Below, one piece after another: positions 1-6,408 of a stretch of 64,000 nt of DNA; within the stretch, counting starts at the first letter, position 1, and each line of letters opens with the position of its first letter. Source of the DNA: Bacillaceae bacterium SAS-127 (GTDB taxonomy: Bacteria; Bacillota; Bacilli; Bacillales; Domibacillaceae); contig NKXN01000004.1 of the NCBI GenBank assembly GCA_002261155.1, positions 169,181 to 233,180 on the forward strand, in the 5' to 3' direction. Under the pieces are notes generated by a model. That model saw only the letters and a program-made list of their open reading frames with translations. It ran no database searches and was not told the origin of the DNA. The position numbers and the translations under genes are program-made.

Positions 1-42
1 GAGCATAAGGAGAAATGGTTGATTTTGTGGGATTATGAGTAG
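1..42 (+). CDS. C-terminal end of an unidentified gene (partial)
   Basis: Reading from base 1, fourteen codons form an open frame ending in LILWDYE and a TAG stop at 40-42. A rho-independent terminator follows 23 bases later, which fits the tail of a gene starting upstream of the window. It is too short to identify, and the other two forward frames close within 20 bases. Confidence 0.35.
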   Translation, partial: EHKEKWLILWDYE

Positions 43-64
43 TGAAGAAAAATATAGATGAAGT

Positions 65-96
65 AAGCTGTCTCAATCATTGAGTCAGCTTTTTTG
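65..96 (+). terminator. Rho-independent terminator
   Basis: AGCTG-T-CTCAAT pairs with ATTGAG-T-CAGCT around a one-base centre and is followed by six T residues. It closes the transcription unit that enters the window from the left. Confidence 0.75.
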
Positions 97-143
97 CATC
101 TGTTAAAAACAAACAGTCATGTTAAAATAGAGGGAAATATCAA

Positions 144-3100
144 GTGTGGATAAGGGATGAAAATACATTGTTTAATTTCCAATACATGAACATAAAGAAA
201 CTATTGTTTGTTTTTATCACCTTGCTTGTATTAACAGGGATTCGGATGATATGGATCGCTTATCAAATGGGGCCTGAGCAACCTGTAGCTCATCAAGGAG
301 TGTTAGATCTTCGGGATTACGAGTTATCTGATGGTGAAACACTCATTTTAGATGGAGAGTGGGCGTTTTTCCCTGAGGTGTTATGGACGCCTCAGTTAGA
401 GGAACTACCGCAAGAGCAAAGGATAATAGTCCCGGTTCCTAAAAAAGAAAATGAAGACGTACCTTATCCATTCGGTACATACCGTTTGAAAATCTTGCTC
501 CCCCCAGATATAGAGCGAGTATATGGGATTCGAGTGCAATCATCTGAGATGGTGTCAAAGTTGTTTATTAATGGTCGGCAAATAGTAGACACAGGCCAAG
601 CAACTCATCAAGGGCAAGTATTACCTTATACTGCTTTATTCTCAGTCGATCAAGATGATATTGACATTGTGTTACAAGTGTCCAATTTTAAAGATCTTAG
701 CACAGCAGACATTGAAAAATCTATCAAGTTTGGCTTTGCTGATTCTGTTATTAATGAGCAAAAGTTCAATGAAGCGTTGCAAGTGATAGTTGGGGTTGTG
801 CTGGTGCTACATGGGTTTGGTACTGTGTATGTTTGCTTTTTCTTTAAGAGGAAAAAAGATGTGTCTTATTTTACCGCTGTCCTATTTTGTATGACATTAG
901 CCACATTAGTTGAAGATAGTAAAATTTTGCTTCAATGGTTACCGATGAACTACGAGTGGTTTATGAGGTTAATGAAATTAAGTTATTTAGGTGTAGCCTT
1001 TTTTTTACTGCAATTTGTAAAAGAATTTCTGTCGGATGATCAAGAAAATAAAGTTGTAAGGGGAACGGCGATTTTTTATGGGGTTTATGCATTAGTAGTG
1101 TTAATGATGCCTCCACAGTCTAATATGTTAGTTTTGATCTTTCTGATCTTTCTTGTATTGCATACCGTGATTTTCGTATTTTTGCTCGTCTTCTCACCGG
1201 GTTTTCATGAGAAGAGAGAAGTCTCCTGGCTAATATTTTCTTCACTATGTATGCTCTCAAGCGCAACGTGGGGACTGATCAAGACGTATGCTTGGCCAAC
1301 TTTGCCTTACTATCCATTTGATATTATTCTTTCCTTTTTAGGTGTAGCTGCTTTTTGGTTTAAGCGCTTCTTTATGACGACAACGCAGGTAGAGGAATTG
1401 GTTGATGAATTGAAGAAAGCGGATAAGGCGAAGGATGAGTTTCTAGCAAACAGTTCTCATGAATTAAGAAACCCATTGAATGCGGTCATCAATATTGCTC
1501 AAACAGTATTAGAAAGCGAAAAAAATTCACTAGATTCAGAAAATAAGAAGAATCTAGAACTATTGATTACAGTTGGTCGTCGAATGTCCTTTATGCTCAA
1601 TGATCTTCTAGATGTGACTCGTTTAAAAGAGAATGGTATGCGTATACACCCTAAAAAGGTGAAGGTTCAAGCAGCGACAGTTGGCGTAATCGATATGTTA
1701 AAGTTTTTAATGGAAGGAAAGCCGATTCAAATAGTATCTGATATATCTGATTCGTTTCCTCCAGTGTGGGCAGATAAAGACCGACTGGTTCAAATTCTCT
1801 TTAATTTGTTGCATAATGCGGTTAAATATACAAATGAAGGAACGATTGTTGTTCAGGCTCGCATTGAGAATGAGATGGCTGTTATTCACGTGAAGGATTC
1901 AGGGATTGGCATTGATGAAGAGGTGCAGAAGAAAGTATTTGACCCTTACGAACGAGGAAATTTGAATTCTCTAGATATCGGAGGGGGCCTAGGGCTTGGC
2001 CTGAGCATTTGTAAGCAATTAGTAGCTTTACATGGGGGCACTATCGCTGTTCATTCTGTTCCTCATCAAGGGTCCGATTTCTATTTTACGTTACCACTTG
2101 CCGAAAATTCAATTCAAGAGCCAATCAAGGAAGAACGTATAAGTGAGCTTTGTTCAGCTGATGAACGCAAGGATGCTCGGGTTAGCTCAAGCAACATCCA
2201 ACCGATCACTGGAGAAAAGGCACGAATATTAGCTGTAGATGATGATCCAATCAACTTGAAAGTGTTAAGCAGTATTTTATCATCTAAACAATATGAGGTC
2301 GTGACAGCAATGAGTGGGAAAGAAGCGTTGTCACTATTAGATCAGCTAGAATATGATTTAGTTATTTCTGACGTGATGATGCCAAATATGTCTGGGTATG
2401 AATTGGCAGGGAATATTCGGAAACGATACTCCATTTTAGAATTACCGATCTTGTTATTAACAGCAAGAAGTCAGCCGGAAGATGTGGAGGCCGGCTTTGC
2501 AGCGGGAGCGAATGACTACGTAATGAAGCCACTGAACGCTTTGGAGTTAAAAGTACGGACGCAAGCCCTCGTTGATTTTAAATTAGCCATCGGTGATCGG
2601 CTACGTATGGAGGCAGCTTTGCTTCAAGCGCAAATTCAACCGCATTTCTTATTCAATGCATTAAACACGATTGCGTCATTAAGTACGATAGACACCTCTC
2701 GAATGGTGTCGCTACTCGAACACTTCGGTCAGTATTTACGAGCTAGTTTTGATTTGAAAAATTTACAAAAGTTTGTGCCGTTAGAGCATGAACTGCAATT
2801 GTTGCACTCATACCTTTATATTGAAAAGGAGCGATTTGGTGATCGGTTGCAAGTTCATTGGGAGGTTGACGAACAGTTAAAAGTGGAGATCCCTCCTCTA
2901 TCCATTCAACCACTTGTTGAGAATGCCGTGAAGCACGGTGTGTTACAAAGAGCACGGGGGGGAACGGTTTGGATTAAAATCGTTGACTATGTAACTCATG
3001 CCGAAGTAAGTATAAAAGACGATGGAGTGGGGATGAGTGAGAAGAGAGTAGAGAAAGTGCTTAGTCGACCGAATGATTCATCAAGAGGAATCGGTTTATT

Positions 3101-3203
3101 TAATACGAATAGGCGACTGCAGCAGCTTTATGGGGAAGGATTACAAATTCATAGCGTTATAAATGAGGGAACAGAGGTCCGCTTCATGATTCCTAAAAAA
3201 TGA
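144..3203 (+). CDS. Hybrid sensor kinase: DISM-type sensor, HisKA kinase, receiver, LytS-type kinase
   Basis: Membrane histidine kinase fused to a receiver and a second kinase module. Residues 17-36 are a membrane anchor and about 45-205 an extracytoplasmic beta-rich sensor of the 7TMR-DISM kind. About 210-405 hold seven hydrophobic segments. A HisKA domain has its phosphoacceptor at H439 (SSHELRNP), with a HATPase at about 545-660. The receiver has acidic pocket 699-701, phospho-Asp 743 (SDVMMP) and Lys 795. The C-terminus is a LytS/YehU-type kinase (PF06580 motif QPHFLFNALN, H834) with a second HATPase containing GIGLFNTNRR. GTG at 144 is taken as the start behind AGAGGG; TTG at 168 and ATG at 186 are alternatives. 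The gene converges on the response regulator at 3278, its probable partner. The sensor resembles that of the kinase at 21470. The ligand is unknown. Confidence 0.85.
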   Translation: MWIRDENTLFNFQYMNIKKLLFVFITLLVLTGIRMIWIAYQMGPEQPVAHQGVLDLRDYELSDGETLILDGEWAFFPEVLWTPQLEELPQEQRIIVPVPKKENEDVPYPFGTYRLKILLPPDIERVYGIRVQSSEMVSKLFINGRQIVDTGQATHQGQVLPYTALFSVDQDDIDIVLQVSNFKDLSTADIEKSIKFGFADSVINEQKFNEALQVIVGVVLVLHGFGTVYVCFFFKRKKDVSYFTAVLFCMTLATLVEDSKILLQWLPMNYEWFMRLMKLSYLGVAFFLLQFVKEFLSDDQENKVVRGTAIFYGVYALVVLMMPPQSNMLVLIFLIFLVLHTVIFVFLLVFSPGFHEKREVSWLIFSSLCMLSSATWGLIKTYAWPTLPYYPFDIILSFLGVAAFWFKRFFMTTTQVEELVDELKKADKAKDEFLANSSHELRNPLNAVINIAQTVLESEKNSLDSENKKNLELLITVGRRMSFMLNDLLDVTRLKENGMRIHPKKVKVQAATVGVIDMLKFLMEGKPIQIVSDISDSFPPVWADKDRLVQILFNLLHNAVKYTNEGTIVVQARIENEMAVIHVKDSGIGIDEEVQKKVFDPYERGNLNSLDIGGGLGLGLSICKQLVALHGGTIAVHSVPHQGSDFYFTLPLAENSIQEPIKEERISELCSADERKDARVSSSNIQPITGEKARILAVDDDPINLKVLSSILSSKQYEVVTAMSGKEALSLLDQLEYDLVISDVMMPNMSGYELAGNIRKRYSILELPILLLTARSQPEDVEAGFAAGANDYVMKPLNALELKVRTQALVDFKLAIGDRLRMEAALLQAQIQPHFLFNALNTIASLSTIDTSRMVSLLEHFGQYLRASFDLKNLQKFVPLEHELQLLHSYLYIEKERFGDRLQVHWEVDEQLKVEIPPLSIQPLVENAVKHGVLQRARGGTVWIKIVDYVTHAEVSIKDDGVGMSEKRVEKVLSRPNDSSRGIGLFNTNRRLQQLYGEGLQIHSVINEGTEVRFMIPKK

Positions 3204-3223
3204 GTCATTACTTTCATAAATAG

Positions 3224-3265
3224 AAAAAGATAAGCTACGTAGAGGAGTTATTAGCTTATCTTTTT
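3224..3265. terminator. Bidirectional terminator
   Basis: AAAAAGATAAGCTA (3224-3236) pairs with TAGCTTATCTTTTT (3252-3265). T tracts on both strands serve the two convergent signalling genes. Confidence 0.8.
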
Positions 3266-3277
3266 ATTTGCATTTGC

Positions 3278-4423
3278 TTATACTAAAGTCTTCTTTTGCT
3301 CTGCTTTAAAGTTGAAGTACCATTCGGTAATGTAAGGGCTCGGCTGTGTATTCAATTCAGCTTGTAAAAAAGTAACTAAAGTCTCATAGTGTTGATCAAC
3401 GAGTAAGTGATGACCGCTAGCATCATATAGCTTCATTAAATGGAAGCAGGCAACCTCTTCTTCAGGGTATTTACGCACAATTTGTGAAAAATACAATACA
3501 GCTTTATCGAATTGTTGATGATCTTCATGCCAATTAGCAAGCTTATAAATCGTTAATAGCCACCATTGTTTATATTTTTCACGCTTGCTCTCTGCCCACC
3601 AATAATCACATTCTTGCAAATAATCACCAGTATACAAAGTAAGTAAATCAGTATAATAGTTGATTGTTTCTGCTTGTAATGGTGGAGCGGATTGGTATCG
3701 TGTTTCCCACTCTTCCACATCTAAAATAACATTGATTAATGTGAGTATGTATCCATCTGAAGTATTCTTTAGCTGAAAATGCTCTCCGAAATCTTTTAGT
3801 TTTTTTCTTACATAATAAACCGCTGTATAAAGTTGATTGTATACTTTTTCTTCATCGTGCTCAGGCCAAAGAGTGTCCACAAGCATAGATTTGTGGATAA
3901 GTTGATTCCGATGCTGCAATAAATATAAAAAGAGCTCTTCTGCTTTTTTCGTGCGCCAAGAGAGGGTAAGGAAAGGGCGCTCTTTCGATTGAATAGATAT
4001 GGTCTGAAGCATGTTCATATAAATAAAGCCGTCGTCATCAACTTCTGTATTATTTGTTTCAACGGGTACTTGTTTTTGTATTCGGCTCATCGTCTTTGTT
4101 AATCGTTCGATCGATACAGGTTTAACAATATAATCAAGTGCATTGATTTCAAATGCTTGTACCGCATATTCTTCATACGCTGTACAAAAGATAATTGTTA
4201 AATTTGGCTTTTTTTCGATTAGCATTCCAGCCAATTCAACCCCATTGATCTCTGGTAAATTAATGTCTAAGAAAACAACATCTACATCCTCGTTTACAAT
4301 TGCTTCTTTTGCGAGAAGAGGGTTATCAAATTTTTTTATCGTTTTAAAGCCACCAACTTTCCTCAACAGGCTTTCTAAATAGTCCAGTGCCAAGTTTTCA
4401 TCGTCTACAAGAATAATATTCAT
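3278..4423 (-). CDS. Response regulator with SARP-type (AfsR/BTAD) output domain
   Basis: N-terminal CheY-like receiver with acidic D7/D8, phosphoacceptor D53 (FLDINLP) and conserved K101 (IVKPVS). It is followed from about residue 140 by a winged-helix trans_reg_C-like domain and then a bacterial transcriptional activation (BTAD) tetratricopeptide-like region to residue 381. This is the SARP/AfsR output architecture. It probably binds direct repeats in promoters and activates transcription when phosphorylated. The gene is convergent with the hybrid kinase at 144, and no other orphan kinase is adjacent, so a two-component pairing is inferred. The ATG at 4423 follows TAGGAGGACCC at good spacing. 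Targets are unknown. Confidence 0.8.
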   Translation of the reverse strand: MNIILVDDENLALDYLESLLRKVGGFKTIKKFDNPLLAKEAIVNEDVDVVFLDINLPEINGVELAGMLIEKKPNLTIIFCTAYEEYAVQAFEINALDYIVKPVSIERLTKTMSRIQKQVPVETNNTEVDDDGFIYMNMLQTISIQSKERPFLTLSWRTKKAEELFLYLLQHRNQLIHKSMLVDTLWPEHDEEKVYNQLYTAVYYVRKKLKDFGEHFQLKNTSDGYILTLINVILDVEEWETRYQSAPPLQAETINYYTDLLTLYTGDYLQECDYWWAESKREKYKQWWLLTIYKLANWHEDHQQFDKAVLYFSQIVRKYPEEEVACFHLMKLYDASGHHLLVDQHYETLVTFLQAELNTQPSPYITEWYFNFKAEQKKTLV

Positions 4424-4873
4424 GGGTCCTCCTACTATTTATAAATAAGTTAATATCAACCATTTATAGTTCATTATACTAATGCTTTTTTTAAAAAACA
4501 TGAATCGAAATGTTGAAAATTTGTTGAGATTTATAGTATATATTGTTCATATAGTCATTTAAAGATTTTGATGTGCTATTCGTTATGCATATTACTTCTC
4601 TATATTGAATAAAATGTACTAAATAGATTTCGTGTATATTACCGTATTCCTAAAAAGAAGTAATGAATTGTCAGTGGAAAAACAGATATTTATATTAAAA
4701 AGACTAAAATCATGTAGGTCTTTTTTATTTTTAAAGACTTTTACCTTCCATTTACACTATGACAATAGTATTAATTTAGAGAAATCCCATTTTTTTAAAC
4801 TGTTTTTAAGAAATATTCTGTAAAATAAGGATCTGTAATAGGAATATACGGGTAGAGCTAGATTAGGGCTTTG
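4424..4873. other. Long AT-rich intergenic stretch
   Basis: About 450 bases with very low GC, many T and A runs and no convincing gene. A 63-codon frame at 4632-4823 has no ribosome binding site and no recognisable protein pattern. The region should hold the promoter of the response regulator on the minus strand, but no clear -35/-10 pair was identified. Confidence 0.5.
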
Positions 4874-4999
4874 ATGATGTTAGAAGCTAAGAAGAGTGGC
4901 CTTTCTATTAATGAAGTAAATCAGTGTATAGATCCAGCCCGAACATTAAAGAATGATGGCATAAAAATAAGCGAGGAGAGCCCTCGCTACATTAGTTAA
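4874..4999 (+). pseudogene. Degenerate SinI-like anti-repressor remnant
   Basis: The frame opens MMLEAKKSGLSINEVNQCID and ends in TAA at 4997. The stretch MLEAKK-GL-EV aligns with the intact SinI-like protein at 5713 (LMLEAKKLGLTLEEVKQF). The expected DQEW start of the SinI domain is missing: an in-frame TAG lies a few codons upstream and no good ribosome binding site is present. The 3' half overlaps the terminator and end of the SinR-like gene on the other strand. A truncated, decayed copy is the simplest reading; a short functional peptide starting at 4874 cannot be excluded. Confidence 0.5.
4961..4987 (-). terminator. Terminator of the first SinR-like gene
   Basis: On the minus strand GCGAGG pairs with CCTCGC around GCTCT and is followed by TTATTTTT. 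It lies immediately behind the stop codon at 4996. Confidence 0.75.
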
Positions 5000-5322
5000 T
5001 CAGGTGTGTTCCTTTTTTGTTGTTTTCGAGATTGCATGAATTGCTGGAATTCTAGCAGGTCTGCTTTTCTAATTTTCTTGTGGGATGTTTCTTTTACTAA
5101 TGATTCATGTCCATCCTCTTTTGGTGATGATGGTTCAATTAATTCATTCGTTGTGACGTCTAAAGCTGTAGCGATTTTTGACAGTACGGATAAGGAGGGA
5201 TTCGTATTTGTTTGCCTTTCTAAGTTGGATAAATAAGATTTAGAAATTTGGGCTTCTTTTGCCAGTTTAGTGAGAGAATAACCTTTTTGCTCTCTTAATT
5301 GTTTAATGCGAACTCCGATCAT
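4996..5322 (-). CDS. SinR-like XRE-family transcriptional regulator (paralogue 1)
   Basis: 108-residue protein with an N-terminal helix-turn-helix of the SinR/XRE type (IGVRIKQLREQKGYSLTKLA, KSYLSNLERQ, NPSLSVLSKIATALDV). It has a linker and a short C-terminal helix (LLEFQQFMQSRKQQ) corresponding to the second dimerisation helix of SinR. The first dimerisation helix is poorly conserved, so interaction with a SinI partner is uncertain. The ATG at 5322 is well spaced behind AAGGGAG. Its convergent neighbour at 4874 is a decayed SinI-like frame, mirroring the intact sinI/sinR pair at 5713-6268. It probably acts as a DNA-binding repressor, possibly autoregulated through the two repeats upstream. 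Confidence 0.8.
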   Translation of the reverse strand: MIGVRIKQLREQKGYSLTKLAKEAQISKSYLSNLERQTNTNPSLSVLSKIATALDVTTNELIEPSSPKEDGHESLVKETSHKKIRKADLLEFQQFMQSRKQQKRNTPD

Positions 5323-5349
5323 CTATTATTGCTCCCTTCAGCTCCTTTT

Positions 5350-5422
5350 TGTTCATTATAACGCACTAAAGATCTTGATGTACGTTTTTTTTATAAAAAT
5401 TTTTAATTTTTGTTCACTATAA
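5350..5422 (-). promoter_or_regulatory. Promoter and repeated candidate operator of the SinR-like gene
   Basis: Two copies of a 12-base element, TGTTCATTATAA (5350-5361) and TGTTCACTATAA (5411-5422), lie 61 bases apart upstream of the gene. On the minus strand the proximal copy contains a perfect -10 hexamer TATAAT. A regulator bound there would cover the promoter, so autoregulation is inferred. No strong -35 is visible. Confidence 0.4.
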
Positions 5423-5609
5423 AGGATTATTAGTTATTATTCCCTATTATTTAAATAAGTAGTATATGTTATGCTGTTTATGAAATGTTTTCCTTTTAAA
5501 TACTTAAGGCGTAAGCGATCGTCTAATAAAATTTGAGTAAAAATGATCGATTGTATAAATCAGAATAATAATAATATTGAAAAAATACAGTGTTGATAGA
5601 ATATCGAGA
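5423..5609. other. AT-rich intergenic, presumed sinI promoter region
   Basis: No gene is seen. A TAGAAT sequence at 5597-5602 could be the -10 of the sinI transcript just upstream of the structured leader, but the -35 spacing is poor (TTGAAA at only 14 bases), so no promoter is assigned. Confidence 0.3.
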
Positions 5610-5618
5610 GCTATGAAA

Positions 5619-5685
5619 ATAGCAAACTTATGGAGTCATACGGATGAAAAGCTACCAGTCTAAGGGAAATCTGCTAGGAGGCTAA
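5619..5685 (+). ncRNA. Candidate cyclic-dinucleotide (GEMM-I-like) riboswitch aptamer
   Basis: The leader of the SinI-like gene carries the conserved blocks of the c-di-GMP-I (GEMM, RF01051) family in order. These are GCAAAC (5622-5627), a small hairpin TATG-GAGT-CATA (5629-5640), GGATGAAAAGCTA (5642-5654; family consensus close to GGACGCAAAGCYA), GTCTAAGG (5658-5665), and GCTAGGAGGCTAA (5674-5685; family GCCAGGUUGCCGA). P1 would pair 5620-5623 with 5681-5684, and P3 would pair CTA-CAG with CTG-TAG. The usual GAAA tetraloop is GAGT and P3 is short, so the tetraloop and its receptor appear to be lost together, as in some family members. The paired A5621/U5683 replaces a near-invariant G/C pair. 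No covariance-model score is available. Confidence 0.55.
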
Positions 5686-5704
5686 GCCACCTAGAATTAG
5701 GAGG
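5674..5704 (+). promoter_or_regulatory. Expression platform: SD-sequestering hairpin with competing anti-sequestor
   Basis: The Shine-Dalgarno TAGGAGG (5698-5704) can pair with CCACCTA (5687-5693) across a four-base loop, hiding the ribosome site. The same CCACCTAG can instead pair with CTAGGAGGC (5674-5682), forming a stem of 8 pairs with one A-A mismatch and loop TAA. That arm contains an exact copy of the SD heptamer (5675-5681) and overlaps the 3' strand of the proposed P1 stem. Ligand binding would hold 5681-5684 in P1, free CCACCTA and close the SD, predicting a translational OFF switch. Confidence 0.6.
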
Positions 5705-5712
5705 ATTTTTTC

Positions 5713-5844
5713 ATGGGGAATGTTCGATTCATTGACCAGGAGTGGATTGATTTAATGTTAGAGGCAAAAAAGCTAGGGTTGACACTTGAAGAAGTGAAGC
5801 AATTTATAGAAGAAGGAAAGTTTAGCTTGCAAAAAGCTAAGTGA
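5713..5844 (+). CDS. sinI: SinI-like anti-repressor, 43 residues
   Basis: Small protein with the SinI helical core DQEWIDLMLEAKKLGLTLEE followed by VKQFIEEGKF, closely matching the SinI signature (DQEW-ELM-EAK--I--EEI-KYL). SinI binds the C-terminal domain of SinR, breaks its tetramer and relieves repression of matrix genes. Helix 1 and the amphipathic helix 2 are both present. The ATG follows a perfect TAGGAGG at 8 bases. In Bacillus subtilis sinI and sinR are co-directional; here sinI converges on sinR (5942-6268) from the opposite strand. Its leader carries the candidate riboswitch described at 5619-5704. A weak hairpin with a T tract covers the stop codon (5834-5854). Confidence 0.8.
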   Translation: MGNVRFIDQEWIDLMLEAKKLGLTLEEVKQFIEEGKFSLQKAK

Positions 5845-5866
5845 GCTTGTTTTTACTTAAGCAATT

Positions 5867-5908
5867 CCATGCGAACGATGAAGTTGTCAGGGGAAGTCGT
5901 TCGCATGG
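5867..5908. terminator. Inverted repeat between convergent sinI and sinR
   Basis: CCATGCGAACGA (5867-5878) and TCGTTCGCATGG (5897-5908) form a perfect 12-bp stem. T tracts are weak on either side, so it is a bidirectional transcription block rather than a textbook terminator. Confidence 0.5.
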
Positions 5909-5941
5909 AGGATTATCTTATTTAATCAGTAAGGCAGTGTG

Positions 5942-6268
5942 TTATTTATGTGCTTTTTGCCATTTTTGAAATTCTAAAAATTGTTTGAATTGCTCTTTGC
6001 TAATGCCTGATTCCATCGCTTCTTTCGCTAATGCTAGCCATTCTGAGTCAACGATTTCAGTCGAATCGTTGTCATCATTTATTAGCTTCTCTACACTAAC
6101 ATTTAATACGGCAGATATTTTGCTTAAAAATTGAATGGACGGATTTAGTTGGATTTCACGCTCAACAGAAGAAATATAGGATTTAGCTACTCCTGCACGG
6201 CTAGCTAATTCCGTTAATGACAGTCCTTGTTCCACCCGTAATGCTCGAATACGCTTACCGATAGCCAT
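5942..6268 (-). CDS. sinR: SinR master regulator of biofilm formation (XRE family)
   Basis: 108 residues with the SinR-type DNA-binding domain (IGKRIRALRVEQGLSLTELA, AGVAKSYISSVERE, NPSIQFLSKISAVLNVSV). The complete SinI-interaction/oligomerisation domain (VDSEWLALAKEAMESGISKE, FLEFQKWQK) is present and matches SinR almost residue for residue. SinR represses extracellular matrix and related operons and is antagonised by SinI. The start at 6268 is chosen because AAGGG lies 9 bases before this ATG, whereas it abuts the in-frame GTG at 6277. The SinI-like gene at 5713 converges on it. A palindrome at 6287 may be its own operator. Confidence 0.88.
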   Translation of the reverse strand: MAIGKRIRALRVEQGLSLTELASRAGVAKSYISSVEREIQLNPSIQFLSKISAVLNVSVEKLINDDNDSTEIVDSEWLALAKEAMESGISKEQFKQFLEFQKWQKAHK

Positions 6269-6286
6269 ATACATCACCCTTACTGC

Positions 6287-6302
6287 TTACTTATAAAAGT
6301 AA
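6287..6302 (-). promoter_or_regulatory. Palindrome upstream of sinR (candidate operator)
   Basis: TTACTT-ATAA-AAGTAA is a perfect 6-bp inverted repeat about 20 bases before the sinR start and would overlap its promoter. It does not match the GTTCTYT SinR box, so the binding protein is unknown. Confidence 0.35.
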
Positions 6303-6408
6303 ATACTTGTACCTTATTTTATCACAACACGACAAGAAACTACAAAAAAAACTAGTGACTGTGAGAAACTTTCTTTTACCATTTTATTATTTTAAAGAAA
6401 TATAGATT

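Noticed and set aside
4632..4823. 63-codon open frame in the AT-rich intergenic region
   Set aside because: No ribosome binding site, composition follows the AT-rich DNA, and no domain or membrane pattern that looks selected.
5597..5602. TAGAAT as the -10 of the sinI promoter
   Set aside because: The best -35 candidate is only 14 bases away, so it is kept as a possibility and not called as a promoter.
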